Part shown: piece after piece, positions 32,593 to 43,667 of the stretch
Layout: every line of letters begins with the position of its first letter
Position numbering within the stretch: the first letter of the stretch is position 1
Source: an uncultured Moraxella sp.
GTDB taxonomy: Bacteria; Pseudomonadota; Gammaproteobacteria; Pseudomonadales; Moraxellaceae
Length of the DNA stretch: 64,000 nucleotides
NCBI RefSeq assembly: GCF_945873075.1
Contig: NZ_CAMCBS010000007.1
Coordinates: 27,968-91,967 of the forward strand
Reading direction: 5' to 3'
Position numbers and translations under genes: made by a program
The notes under the pieces: model-generated
Databases searched by the model: none
Told to the model about the DNA's origin: nothing
What the model saw: only the letters and a program-made list of their open reading frames with translations

Positions 32593-33177
32593 TTATGCCT
32601 CCCCAACGGTCAAAATCGTGCCATCAATGCTATAAATTGGCACTGGTAGGTTTAGCGGAGCAGGGACGCCGCTATAAACACGACCAGCTAGGTCATATAG
32701 CGAACCATGGCATGGGCAGAAGAAACCGCCGTACCAGTCTGCACCACCTAGGTCGGCAGCGCCCACTTCAGGACGGAATGTCGGTGCACAGCCAAGATGC
32801 GTACAAACACCTTCCACGACCAAAATCTGCGGAGAGATTGAGCGGGTTTCGTTTTTGCAGTTTTCAGGCTGAACTGACTGTTCAGAATTAGGATCGCTAA
32901 GTTTAGGAGCGACTTTAGCTAGGTTTGCCACCATCTCATCAGTACGCTTGACGACAAAAATTGGCTTGCCGCGATATTTGACTGTAATCATCTGGCCATT
33001 TTCGATACCGCTGATGTCTTGAACGACAGCAGCGCCAGCAGCTTCAGCTTTGGCGCTTGGATACCAAGAACGGACAAATGGGGTAGCAATCGCACCAACA
33101 CCAACTGCACCGATGGCAGCAGTGGTTGCGATTAGGACTCTACGGCGTTTAACATTCACGCCTTCGGCATGGCTCAT
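32593..33177 (-). CDS. petA: ubiquinol-cytochrome c reductase Rieske iron-sulfur subunit
   Basis: CTHLGCAP and CPCHGSLYD motifs; Tat-like RRRVL; start trimmed from 33243. Confidence 0.96.
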   Translation of the reverse strand: MSHAEGVNVKRRRVLIATTAAIGAVGVGAIATPFVRSWYPSAKAEAAGAAVVQDISGIENGQMITVKYRGKPIFVVKRTDEMVANLAKVAPKLSDPNSEQSVQPENCKNETRSISPQILVVEGVCTHLGCAPTFRPEVGAADLGGADWYGGFFCPCHGSLYDLAGRVYSGVPAPLNLPVPIYSIDGTILTVGEA

Positions 33178-33669
33178 TAAAACTTCCTCCAGAATATAAG
33201 AATGGGAATATCCCATACTGGGTGTGTGGCTATGATAAAACACTTTTATCTAAAATGCCACATTTGCTGTGCCTATTTTTACAAATATGACTATTTTAAG
33301 CTATTTTTGTAATAAAATAAATTCTTCTATTGCTAAGATACAAAAAAAAGTCGCAAAAATTTTAATGATTTAACAAAAAAGCGGCTTTTGTTAATTTAAT
33401 TTTATGTCAGTATAATAAATTATTGTATAATCAAGAATTTTTGACCAATTTTTATCACTCATCTGTTACTTTATTTTCGCCAATATTTCTACTTTGCTAA
33501 GCCAAAATTGTATAAAAATTAGGCAAATTGACACTTTATAGTTAGAAAATATAAATTAATTGATTTAAAAATAACCAAAATAATTATAGTTATACTAACT
33601 AAATTTTTTACAATTTTTTAAAAATATAAGTGGAAATAAATTAAGCGTGTAATTTTGGGTTTTAGTGTA

Positions 33670-33706
33670 TTTTGATAATTTACTCTTGTAAGATAAATTA
33701 TCAAAA
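33670..33706. repeat. perfect 13-bp AT-rich inverted repeat (11-nt loop)
   Basis: ttttgataattta / taaattatcaaaa. Confidence 0.8.
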
Positions 33707-33726
33707 CTTGATAAATACTGGATAAT

Positions 33727-33759
33727 AAAAAACTCCCGATAACAATCGAGAGTTTTTTT
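33727..33759 (-). terminator. terminator after rpsI
   Basis: aaaaaactcccgataacaatcgagagttttttt. Confidence 0.8.
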
Positions 33760-33776
33760 GAACGATAATCGTAAAA

Positions 33777-34163
33777 TTAACGTTTTGAGAACTGTGGACG
33801 ACGACGTGCTTTGCGCAGACCAAGTTTTTTACGCTCAACTTCACGAGCATCACGAGTAACGAAACCAGCTGCTTTTAGTGCAGGCTTGTAAGTTTCGTCT
33901 TGTTCGATCAATGCACGAGTGATACCGTGACGGATTGCACCTGCTTGACCATTGATACCGCCACCAACAACAGTGATGTATAGATCAACGCTGTTAGATA
34001 GGTCTAGAAGTTCTAGTGGCTGACGAACAACCATACGAGAAGTTTCACGACCAAAGTATTCGTCAAGTGATTTACCGTTTACAACGATGTTACCTGTGCC
34101 TTTAGACAAGAAGACACGAGCGGTAGAAGTCTTGCGGCGACCAGTGCCGTAATTGCGTTCCAT
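33777..34163 (-). CDS. rpsI: 30S ribosomal protein S9
   Basis: [15 protein letters not shown]...[18 protein letters not shown]. Confidence 0.98.
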   Translation of the reverse strand: MERNYGTGRRKTSTARVFLSKGTGNIVVNGKSLDEYFGRETSRMVVRQPLELLDLSNSVDLYITVVGGGINGQAGAIRHGITRALIEQDETYKPALKAAGFVTRDAREVERKKLGLRKARRRPQFSKR

Positions 34164-34172
34164 AATGTCTCC

Positions 34173-34604
34173 TTAGATGTCTAGTACTTTAGGTTGCTGA
34201 GCTGCGTGTGGGTGTTCAGTACCCGCATACAGTTTTAGCTTTTTGATCATTGCATAGCCCAAAGGACCTTTTGGAAGCATGCCTTTTACAGCTTTGTGCA
34301 ACACATCTTCTGGCTTGTGCGCTAGAAGTTTAGTGAAGTTGGTCTCTTTGATACCGCCTGGATAACCAGTGTGGCGATAGTACTTCTTGTCCTGAGCTTT
34401 TTTGCCAGTTACAGCAATTTTGTCAGCATTGATCACAACGATATAATCGCCAGTATCAACGTGTGGAGTGTACGATGGCTTGTGTTTGCCACGCAGACGA
34501 GAAGCAATTTCAGAAGCTAGGCGACCTAGTGTTTTGCCTTCAGCGTCCACGACATACCAGTCATGTACAACTTCAGCGGGTTTGGCACTGATAGTAGTAG
34601 TCAT
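34173..34604 (-). CDS. rplM: 50S ribosomal protein L13
   Basis: [43 protein letters not shown]; start trimmed from 34730. Confidence 0.98.
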   Translation of the reverse strand: MTTTISAKPAEVVHDWYVVDAEGKTLGRLASEIASRLRGKHKPSYTPHVDTGDYIVVINADKIAVTGKKAQDKKYYRHTGYPGGIKETNFTKLLAHKPEDVLHKAVKGMLPKGPLGYAMIKKLKLYAGTEHPHAAQQPKVLDI

Positions 34605-34826
34605 ATAAAACCTATTTAGTTGAGTTTGAGAGATAGACAAATAAAAAATCTCAAGCCATAAGCTTGATTTTATTTGTTTTTTAAGTTGGGGAAACGAAGG
34701 GCTCTCAAAAAACAGTCCCCATTTTACCAAATTTTATAGCACCAATGCAAGTGCTATTTGGCATTTGATAAACTTTTTTTGTCAAGATTTGTCACTGATA
34801 AGTGGCATAAATACCGTGATTGGGTA

Positions 34827-35018
34827 TCACTTTTTCTTATCATCATCGTCATTATCACTATCGCCTGGGATGATGGCTTTGCCGACAGCGGCCGTGCCTT
34901 TGACGACGCCTTTGGTGGTTTTGTAGGCGATTTTGGCAGGTACAGTGACGACTTTATGGACGCAAGCTTGTAATAATAGTGCGCTTGACAATAAACTGAT
35001 TAATAAGATAGCTTTCAT
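34827..35018 (-). CDS. small lipoprotein (NF038104-like)
   Basis: 63 aa; lipobox LLLQAC; VPAKIAYKTTKGVVKGTAAVGKAI; acidic D-rich tail. Confidence 0.75.
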   Translation of the reverse strand: MKAILLISLLSSALLLQACVHKVVTVPAKIAYKTTKGVVKGTAAVGKAIIPGDSDNDDDDKKK

Positions 35019-35045
35019 AAATTATCCAAATGATGTGCTATGCCA

Positions 35046-35645
35046 TTATAGCGTGGCAACAGGCGCGAGTAAATAGGCGTGCGCTTGCCCGACTTTGGTG
35101 TATTTGACGGTGTCAAATTGCTGAAGTGTCTGCTCATTGAGCACTTCATCTATTAGCTTATCCGCTTCAAGATAAATCAGCGTATCACTATGCATGAGCT
35201 GATGAGCCTGTAGTGCATCTATCAGCGGTTGCCACAGCATCGCTGCGTAGGGCGGGTCGATAAAGATAATATCAAAAGGCGTGCCTAATGTCTCAATCAC
35301 CGTTACCGCATCACCATTGATAATGCGTGTCGTGGTATCAATGTGCAGTAGCTTGGCATTGGTGGTCAGCTGTTTAGCTTGTAAGGGATTTTTTTCGATT
35401 AATACCGCACTGCCTGCACCACGAGAAATGCACTCAAAGCCAAGCACGCCGCTGCCTGCACAGACATCAAGCACACGAGCATCAGTAAGTGCACCCATTA
35501 GCCAGTTGAATAATGTCTCACGCAAGCGGTCGGGCGTCGGGCGTAGTCCATCGGCATCAATAAAGGATAAAAGACGACGCTTATGCACACCGCCGATGAT
35601 GCGTACTTGATTGGTTTTTTTGTCGTTATTTTTCTGGGTTTTCAT
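35046..35645 (-). CDS. rsmD: 16S rRNA (guanine(966)-N(2))-methyltransferase
   Basis: VRIIGG..KRRLL..LRPTPDRLRETLFNWL; IFIDPPY. Confidence 0.95.
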   Translation of the reverse strand: MKTQKNNDKKTNQVRIIGGVHKRRLLSFIDADGLRPTPDRLRETLFNWLMGALTDARVLDVCAGSGVLGFECISRGAGSAVLIEKNPLQAKQLTTNAKLLHIDTTTRIINGDAVTVIETLGTPFDIIFIDPPYAAMLWQPLIDALQAHQLMHSDTLIYLEADKLIDEVLNEQTLQQFDTVKYTKVGQAHAYLLAPVATL

Positions 35646-35733
35646 AAATGGCTAAATTTGGCTTTTATAACTGTTTATACATTATACAGCTTGTACAGCA
35701 GTGTATTTTATGATTTATAAATCATGTTTAAAA

Positions 35734-36183
35734 TTATTGACACAAAGCCTTGACAATCGCATCATTCATCTTGGGGTCAAACTCAAGCTTAGGCACACTG
35801 CAATCAACGCTAATGCCCAATGGATAAGCCAATGCACGACGCTCAAAAAAATACAAATTGGCTGATTTAAGCGTACCATTAGTGCTGACATTGGCGGTAT
35901 CGAGCACGACAAACTGAAACACCTGTGGCTTGATATACGACCAAGGGCGAAACCAAGTGCTTTTTGAGACTTCGGCGACGATGACACTGCCTGCGGGTAG
36001 CTTGGCTTTGGTATCATCAAACCATGTGTATTCGCTATACACCTGAAAACAAATCATGCCAATGCCTGCAGCGGCTGGTACAATCCATTTTGGCGTTTTT
36101 TTATAAAACAATCGAATTGGCAGAACAAGCCCTGCGAACAAAAACCCTGAAAATACGGTTGCCAAAATTTCCCAAAACATCAT
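35734..36183 (-). CDS. hypothetical membrane-anchored protein
   Basis: 149 aa, two N-terminal TM segments. Confidence 0.65.
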   Translation of the reverse strand: MMFWEILATVFSGFLFAGLVLPIRLFYKKTPKWIVPAAAGIGMICFQVYSEYTWFDDTKAKLPAGSVIVAEVSKSTWFRPWSYIKPQVFQFVVLDTANVSTNGTLKSANLYFFERRALAYPLGISVDCSVPKLEFDPKMNDAIVKALCQ

Positions 36184-36491
36184 TGTCGTCGTATCCTTTT
36201 GTTAATCAGTTGTTCATCAGTCATTTTATCAACTGTATCAATAAGCCAGCCAAAAAGCTTAAGGCGGTGATTTTGATAAATACTTGCAAAATCAATGCGG
36301 TTTATTATAGTCAAGCTTGGCAAAAATTGCTAGAAATGTTTTTATAACCCAAATAGATGTATCAATTTATTTACAAAACCTGTCTTGAGCACCTTTTGAG
36401 CCTGCTTTGGATAAATGAAAGCAACCATCTTTACAAAAACTATGTTAAAATTATCGCCATTTAACATACTCACAAAGATTATACCAAACCC

Positions 36492-37814
36492 ATGTTTTCG
36501 ACCCTGTGGCAAACACTGACCGAACATCCTGAATTTATCGCCATGCTGACCATTCCGCCTGTGACGGCTTTTGTCACTTGGGCGCACGTGTGGATGGCGC
36601 TTGAGATGCTGTTTCGTCCAATTAAGTTTTGGGGCATTGCCATCAAAAATATGCCCTTTGGGCTCAAGGGCTTGGGCTGGCAGGGGATTGTGCCTGCCAA
36701 AGCGGGTAAAATCTCGGGCGTGATTGTTGACCAGACGCTCTCAAAGCTTGGTTCACTCGATGAATTTTTTCAGGCGATGGAGCCTGAAGAGATGGCGGAG
36801 TTTATCACAGCGACGGTGGATAAGAACCTAGAAAGCTTGATTGATGAAATCATGCTTGAGCGTTCGTATGCCCTATGGACGCATATGCCGTACGCCATTC
36901 GTCGTCGTATCTATGCTCATGTGCACGCCAAACTGCCAGATATCATGAAATCGCTTGTCATGGATTTGACTTATAATGTCGAAGAGCTGGTCGATATGCG
37001 TGCGATGATTGTCAGCAAGATGGAAAATGACCGCAAGCTGATGGTAGATATGTTCCTAAGAGTTGGTAAAAAAGAAATTAACTTTATTTGGAAAATCAGC
37101 GCATTGATTGGCTTTGGCTTTGGTGTGGTGCAGATGGTGCTGTTTTATTTTGTGCCGCAGCATTGGACAGTGCCGTTTTTTGCGATGGTGTGGGGCGCTT
37201 TGACCAACTGGATTGCGATTTGGATGGTGTTCAACCCTGTTGAGCCACGCCGTGTGCCATTTATTCGTCTGTTTCGTTATGAGATGGATGGTGATACCAA
37301 AAAAGTGGTTTGGATGCGTCCGCATTGGCATCACTATTCATGGCAGGGCGGTTTTATGAAACGCCAAGATGAAGTGTCAAGCGTGTTTGCCGAAATCGTC
37401 GTCAATGAGCTTGTAACACTTGAGAATATCATGCATGAGATGATGTATGGGCTACGAGCGAATAAGACCCGTGAGCTGATGAAATCGCATCTGTATGAGA
37501 TGCTAGAGTCGCCTGTGGTGGCAACGACGCTCAAGGTAGGTATGGATGAGCGTACTTTGGATGATTTTAAAGATACCATCTTGGATAAATCCATCGATGC
37601 GACGATGGTGCCAATCCGTGACCCTAAGCTCAATACATCTAGAGCGAGTAAGATTTTTGGGTTATTTGAAGGGCGAATCCGTGCGCTGACGCCCAAAGAA
37701 TTTCAAAACCTGCTAAGACCTGCTTTCCAAGAAGATGAGATGACGCTCATCGTGCTTGGGGGGATTACGGGATTTTTGGCAGGTTGGTTGCACTTGGTGA
37801 TGGTGTTTTTTTAG
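36492..37814 (+). CDS. DUF445 family membrane protein
   Basis: 440 aa; IPPVTAFVTWAHVWMALEMLFRPIKFWG; WGALTNWIAIWMVF; C-terminal GGITGFLAGWLHLV. Confidence 0.85.
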   Translation: MFSTLWQTLTEHPEFIAMLTIPPVTAFVTWAHVWMALEMLFRPIKFWGIAIKNMPFGLKGLGWQGIVPAKAGKISGVIVDQTLSKLGSLDEFFQAMEPEEMAEFITATVDKNLESLIDEIMLERSYALWTHMPYAIRRRIYAHVHAKLPDIMKSLVMDLTYNVEELVDMRAMIVSKMENDRKLMVDMFLRVGKKEINFIWKISALIGFGFGVVQMVLFYFVPQHWTVPFFAMVWGALTNWIAIWMVFNPVEPRRVPFIRLFRYEMDGDTKKVVWMRPHWHHYSWQGGFMKRQDEVSSVFAEIVVNELVTLENIMHEMMYGLRANKTRELMKSHLYEMLESPVVATTLKVGMDERTLDDFKDTILDKSIDATMVPIRDPKLNTSRASKIFGLFEGRIRALTPKEFQNLLRPAFQEDEMTLIVLGGITGFLAGWLHLVMVFF

Positions 37815-37895
37815 GAAAATGGTATCCGACCCACCAAGTCTTTTGCTTAATTGATGTATGACATCAATAAGCCATTTATAAAACACTGCAAAAAC

Positions 37896-37919
37896 TTTGC
37901 ACAGTAATTTGCACAGTAA
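37896..37919. repeat. perfect 12-bp tandem repeat upstream of ccmF
   Basis: tttgcacagtaa x2, 15 nt before the ccmF ATG. Confidence 0.9.
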
Positions 37920-37934
37920 CATGAGTCATTTACG

Positions 37935-39938
37935 ATGTTAATAACAGAACTTGGATATTTTTCGCTATTGCTTGCGTTTATGCTGGCGATATTACAGGCG
38001 ATTTTGCCTGCCATTGGCGTAATCAAGCACCAAGGGCAGTGGCAACGACTGGCACCAAGCCTAGCGACGGCGCAATTTTTGGCGATGATGGTGTCGTTTG
38101 GCGCACTGATTGCAGGGTTTTTGCACAATGATTTTAGCTTGGTTTATGTCGCCAAGCACTCAAACAGCCTGTTGCCTTGGTATTATAAATTGTCGGCGAC
38201 TTGGGGTGGGCACGAAGGTTCGCTACTATTATGGATGACGATTTTGGCGACTTGGTGCATGCTCGTTGCGGTATTTAGTCGTGGCTTGCCCCTAGATATG
38301 CGTGCTCGTGTGCTGTCGATTCTAGGTGCAGTGCAGACGATGATGCTTGCGATGATGATTTTTACTTCATCACCGTATGACCGTGTGTTGCCAAATCTAC
38401 CTGTCGATGGCGCTGACCTAAATCCACTACTTCAAGACCCGGGATTGATTTTCCATCCGCCGATGCTATATATGGGCTATGTGGGCTTGGCTGTGCCGTT
38501 TGCGTTTTGTATGGCGGCGCTGTGGGCAGGGCGACTTGATGCCGTGTGGACTCGTTGGAGTCGTCCGTGGACGCTGACCGCTTGGGCGTTTTTGACGCTA
38601 GGTATCGCACTGGGCTCTTGGTGGGCGTATTATGAGCTTGGCTGGGGTGGTTGGTGGTTCTGGGACCCTGTTGAGAATGCCTCATTGATGCCGTGGCTGG
38701 CTTCTACTGCGCTGATTCACTCGCTTGCCGTGACCGAAAAGCGTGGCGTGTTCAAGGCATGGACAATTATGCTGGCGATTTTTTCGTTTGCACTTAGCTT
38801 GCTGGGTACTTTTTTGGTGCGCTCAGGGGCGATTACTTCGGTGCATTCGTTCGCCGCTGACCCAACTCGTGGCTTGGCAGTGCTGGCGATTTTGGCGGTG
38901 GTGATTGGTTTTGGCTTATTGATGTTTGCTTTGCGTGGTTGGAAATTGACCGTGGAGAGTAGCTATAAGCTAAAATCTCGTGAAACTGTGCTAGTTATCA
39001 ACAACCTAATTTTACTTGTGGCGACGCTTGTCGTGCTACTTGGTACGCTATATCCAATCATCGCTGATTTCTTTAAGCTTGGTCAAGTTTCTGTTGGCCC
39101 ACCGTATTTTAATGCATTGTTTGTGCCTTTGACTTGGCTGCTGCTTGGCTTTATGGGTGTGGGTGCGGTGATGCGTTATAAATATGACAGCCGTCCACTA
39201 CTAGCGGCGATGATGGCGTGCGGTGTCAGTGCCATAGTGCTTGGTGCATCGGTGGCGTGGCTGATGTCGCAGCTAGCCGAAGAGCCAGCATTTGACTATA
39301 GCGTGTATGTGACAGGTATTCTTAGCGTATGGGTGCTTGCCTTTATGGTGTTTGACATCAAAGATAAGCTTAAGCACAACAAAGGTAATATCGCTCAAGG
39401 CTTGACCAAGCTATCACCGAGCTACTGGGGGATGCAAATTGCCCATCTGGGTGTGCTTGTCTGTGTGCTGGGTGTGGCAGGTACAAGCAGTATGAGTATC
39501 GAAAAAGATGTCGCTATGACGGTCGGTGACAGCGTGCATGTACAAGGTTATGATTTTCATCTACAAGCTTTTGAACAGGTGAAAGGGGCGAACTATGATG
39601 CCACTCAAGCAACCATCACCGTCAAAGAAAACGACAAGCTCATCACCACACTATATCCACAAAAGCGTGATTATGTCGTCAGCATGATGCCAATGACCGA
39701 AGTGGGTATGCGCCCAAGCCTATTAAAAGAAGTCTATGTGGCACTTGGCGAGCCCATCACTGATGCCAAAGGCAAAGTCAATAACAACACTTGGGCGGTG
39801 CGTGTCTATGTCAAGCCGATGGTGCGCTGGATTTGGCTCGGTGCGATTATCATGGCTGCCGGTGCGTTTATCGCCATCATTGATAAGCGTTATCGTCTTG
39901 GCAAATCAAAAGCAAAACACATCAATCAAGGAGCATAA
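37935..39938 (+). CDS. ccmF: cytochrome c-type biogenesis protein CcmF
   Basis: 667 aa; WGGHEGSLLLW; WWFWDPVENASLMPWL. Confidence 0.97.
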   Translation: MLITELGYFSLLLAFMLAILQAILPAIGVIKHQGQWQRLAPSLATAQFLAMMVSFGALIAGFLHNDFSLVYVAKHSNSLLPWYYKLSATWGGHEGSLLLWMTILATWCMLVAVFSRGLPLDMRARVLSILGAVQTMMLAMMIFTSSPYDRVLPNLPVDGADLNPLLQDPGLIFHPPMLYMGYVGLAVPFAFCMAALWAGRLDAVWTRWSRPWTLTAWAFLTLGIALGSWWAYYELGWGGWWFWDPVENASLMPWLASTALIHSLAVTEKRGVFKAWTIMLAIFSFALSLLGTFLVRSGAITSVHSFAADPTRGLAVLAILAVVIGFGLLMFALRGWKLTVESSYKLKSRETVLVINNLILLVATLVVLLGTLYPIIADFFKLGQVSVGPPYFNALFVPLTWLLLGFMGVGAVMRYKYDSRPLLAAMMACGVSAIVLGASVAWLMSQLAEEPAFDYSVYVTGILSVWVLAFMVFDIKDKLKHNKGNIAQGLTKLSPSYWGMQIAHLGVLVCVLGVAGTSSMSIEKDVAMTVGDSVHVQGYDFHLQAFEQVKGANYDATQATITVKENDKLITTLYPQKRDYVVSMMPMTEVGMRPSLLKEVYVALGEPITDAKGKVNNNTWAVRVYVKPMVRWIWLGAIIMAAGAFIAIIDKRYRLGKSKAKHINQGA

Positions 39939-39940
39939 AT

Positions 39941-40519
39941 ATGGCAAAGTCAAACAAACGCTTGCTTACTTTTATCATTCCGCTTGTCATCTTTATCGGA
40001 TTGGTTATCATGCTATTTATGCGACTGGGCAAAGAAACTGATGTGCAGACCAGTCAGCTGGTGGGTAAGCCGTTGCCTGCTTTTAGCCTGCCGCTGCTGT
40101 CCGACCCTGCACGCACGATGACCAATAGTGATTTGCCAAAAGAGCCATTTTTGCTCAATGTATGGGGTTCATGGTGTCAGACTTGCTATGTTGAGCATCC
40201 ATTTTTGATGGAGCTACACGCAAAAGGCGTACCGATGATTGGGGTGAATTATAAAGATGAACTTGCCAATGCGTTGGCTTATATTGACAAATACCAAAAC
40301 CCATTTATCTACACCATCCAAGATTATGAAGGCAAATATGGCTTGGAATTGGGTCTGACAGGTGCACCTGAAAGTATGATTGTCGGCACCGATGGCGTGG
40401 TGTATAAGCACGTCTTGGGTGAAGTTGGTGAGAAAAATTGGCCAAGTCTGCAAGCGTGCATGACAAGTGTGGCTGATGAGTCATTGACCAAAGATGCTAA
40501 ATTGGCAGCGTGCGAGTAG
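39941..40519 (+). CDS. ccmG: thiol:disulfide interchange protein CcmG/DsbE
   Basis: NVWGSWCQTCYVEHP, GAPES; in ccmFGHI cluster. Confidence 0.94.
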   Translation: MAKSNKRLLTFIIPLVIFIGLVIMLFMRLGKETDVQTSQLVGKPLPAFSLPLLSDPARTMTNSDLPKEPFLLNVWGSWCQTCYVEHPFLMELHAKGVPMIGVNYKDELANALAYIDKYQNPFIYTIQDYEGKYGLELGLTGAPESMIVGTDGVVYKHVLGEVGEKNWPSLQACMTSVADESLTKDAKLAACE

Positions 40520-40528
40520 GAGTCCTAG

Positions 40529-41032
40529 ATGAAATTAAATCACTCAATCATGGCGCTACTACTTGGCATGAGTATCAGTACGATGGCGATGGCAAGTATT
40601 GATATCTATGAATTTGATTCGCCACAACAAGAAGCGCAATATCGTGGGCTGATTGAAGAATTCCGCTGTCCAAAATGCCAAAACCAAAACTTAGCAGGCT
40701 CAGATGCACCCATCGCTCAAGACCTAAAACAAAAAACCTATGAAATGGTCAAAGACGGTCGCAGTGATACCGAGATTCGTAACTATATGTTTGAGCGTTA
40801 TGGGGATTTTATCAGTTATAAACCCCCCGTGCGCCCATCGACTTGGATTTTGTGGTTTTTTCCGCCTGTGCTATTGGTGCTACTGATTCTAGGCTGGATT
40901 TATAAGGCTCGCAAAGGTCGCAGTCAGCTGTCAGCTGATGATACACAGGCCTTGAGTAGTAGCGAAGAAGCCAAGCTTGCCAAGATTTTGGCTCAGCATG
41001 GCGACAAGACTGATGACAAACAACAATACTAA
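40529..41032 (+). CDS. ccmH: cytochrome c-type biogenesis protein CcmH
   Basis: FRCPKCQNQNLAGSDAPIAQDLK; FMFERYGDFISYKPP. Confidence 0.95.
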   Translation: MKLNHSIMALLLGMSISTMAMASIDIYEFDSPQQEAQYRGLIEEFRCPKCQNQNLAGSDAPIAQDLKQKTYEMVKDGRSDTEIRNYMFERYGDFISYKPPVRPSTWILWFFPPVLLVLLILGWIYKARKGRSQLSADDTQALSSSEEAKLAKILAQHGDKTDDKQQY

Positions 41033-41041
41033 GGGCGGTAT

Positions 41042-42301
41042 ATGACACAAAGTTTGGTTTTATTTTTTTCGTTGTGTGCTGTCTTGACGGTACTGTTGTC
41101 GCTGGTGGTGATTTTGCCTTGGATAAAGACAAAAAAAGCTACAGATAACCAGTTGATGTCGGTCAATGTCAAGGTCTTTGGCGAGCGTATCGCCGAGCTT
41201 GATGCAGACAAGGCGGCAGGGCTGATTGATGATACACATTATCAAGTACAAATCACCGAGCTAAAACGCCAGCTACTCGATGCACAGACAGTCGCCGAAA
41301 GCCATGCACCAGTCGGTGCAAAAGGTCGTGCCATTGTGATGATTTGGATACCGATTTTGGCGGCGGTGGCATATCTGACGACAGCTGACCGTACGCCTGT
41401 GTTTGCACTATGGCAAGCCCAAGATACGGTAGGGCAAGTGGCAGATGATTTATTGACCGGTAAGATTGATACACCACCTGAATGGGCGACCAAAGACTCA
41501 GCGGCGCTCATCTCTGCCATGCAGACCAATGTGCATCATCATGCCTATGATGCCAATCGCTGGATGCGTCTATCCGAGCTGTTTATGATGCTTGATGCCA
41601 AGCCACAAGCGATGGAAGCATTGGCACGAGCCAATCGTCTTGAGCCTGATAATGAAGAGATTGCACTGACATTTGCTCAGACTAATTTCTTTGTCAATGA
41701 AGGGCGTATGGATGATAAGGCGCGAAATGCCATCTTGAGCATCTTGCAAAAAGATCCAAAGCATGAAGGTGCGCTGATGATGATGGCAATGGGTGAGTCA
41801 AAAGCGGGTAACTTTAGCGAAGCTAAGGCATGGATTGCACGCCTACGCTCAAGCTTGGTGGCAAGTTCGGGTGACCGCTCTGAAGCCTTGGCAAGCCTTG
41901 ATAAGCTTGTGGCAAATATCGATGCCCAAGAAGCACAAGTCGCTCAAGGTGTGGCGGTGACTGTCGCCATTAGCCCTGCGATGGCATCACAAATCAAGCC
42001 TGAAGATGTGCTGTTTGTGTCAATTGGCGAGCAGACAGGTGGTGCACCGTATGCGGTCAAGCGCCTATCAGCCAGTGAGCTAAGCGCCAATCAAGTGGTG
42101 GTGAGCTTGAGCGACCTAGATGCGATGATGCCATCACGCACACTCTCAAGTGGTCGTGCATCAGGCAAGGTCTTGGTGGTCAATGCACGCATCAGCAGCT
42201 CAGGCAATGCCATCGCTCAATCGGGTGATTTATCAGCCAATCCTGTGGTGCTTGATAAGCAGTCGGCGGTGTCCTTGACGATTTCTCAAGTCGTGCCATA
42301 A
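41042..42301 (+). CDS. ccmI: cytochrome c biogenesis factor CcmI (TPR)
   Basis: N-terminal TMs, TPR region, last gene of ccmFGHI cluster. Confidence 0.9.
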   Translation: MTQSLVLFFSLCAVLTVLLSLVVILPWIKTKKATDNQLMSVNVKVFGERIAELDADKAAGLIDDTHYQVQITELKRQLLDAQTVAESHAPVGAKGRAIVMIWIPILAAVAYLTTADRTPVFALWQAQDTVGQVADDLLTGKIDTPPEWATKDSAALISAMQTNVHHHAYDANRWMRLSELFMMLDAKPQAMEALARANRLEPDNEEIALTFAQTNFFVNEGRMDDKARNAILSILQKDPKHEGALMMMAMGESKAGNFSEAKAWIARLRSSLVASSGDRSEALASLDKLVANIDAQEAQVAQGVAVTVAISPAMASQIKPEDVLFVSIGEQTGGAPYAVKRLSASELSANQVVVSLSDLDAMMPSRTLSSGRASGKVLVVNARISSSGNAIAQSGDLSANPVVLDKQSAVSLTISQVVP

Positions 42302-42343
42302 TCTTGGTAATCCGATTAGATTACAGTAATTTGAGTATATTAA

Positions 42344-42377
42344 CAAAAAACTTGCGCCAAATGGTGCAAGTTTTTTA
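42344..42377 (+). terminator. terminator after ccmI
   Basis: aaaaaacttgcgccaaatggtgcaagtttttt. Confidence 0.85.
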
Positions 42378-42450
42378 TTATTTATAACATATATTTATTA
42401 TAAACTGCTAAGTTCACAAAAATCGCACACTTTATTAGATTTTGTCATAA

Positions 42451-43200
<750 letters not shown>

Positions 43201-43287
43201 CTCGCTCTTGTGATAACAGGATTTGACACACCATATGACATTGAGCTGATTTTAGGCTTGATGTAGTAATCATGAGTGGATATAGGG

Positions 43288-43323
43288 CCAAGCTTCTGTG
43301 CTATACAGGAGCTTGGTTTTTTT
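43288..43323 (+). terminator. terminator after adk
   Basis: ccaagcttctgtgctatacaggagcttggttttttt. Confidence 0.85.
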
Positions 43324-43447
43324 GTTGGTAGCTGACTATGTTGGATCTAGTGTGTGCCAGGACCTAAAATCAGCATCTTAACCAACCAAAAACCCAAATT
43401 TTCATTTGTCAAGTATAAATATTGTTAAAATTGTGCTGGAATAATAA

Positions 43448-43467
43448 GTTGTTCAAAAAATCGACAT
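43448..43467 (+). repeat. left copy of 20-bp inverted repeat flanking the HTH-NBR1 gene
   Basis: gttgttcaaaaaatcgacat; reverse complement matches 44447-44466 at 18/20. Confidence 0.7.
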
Positions 43468-43667
43468 TTTTTGGATATGTTTACAAAACGATTTTATTTT
43501 TTGATACAATAAATAAGAAGTAGCCGAATAAAGTAACCAAGATTACTTTAGATAATGTTATAAATATACAGTTATTCATCAGTTTTATCAGATGCCTCCT
43601 TTCTGTGGATTTGTTCTACATTACAGGGGGATGAGGTGTGTTGTTACCAAAAGATTGAGAGCTTGGA

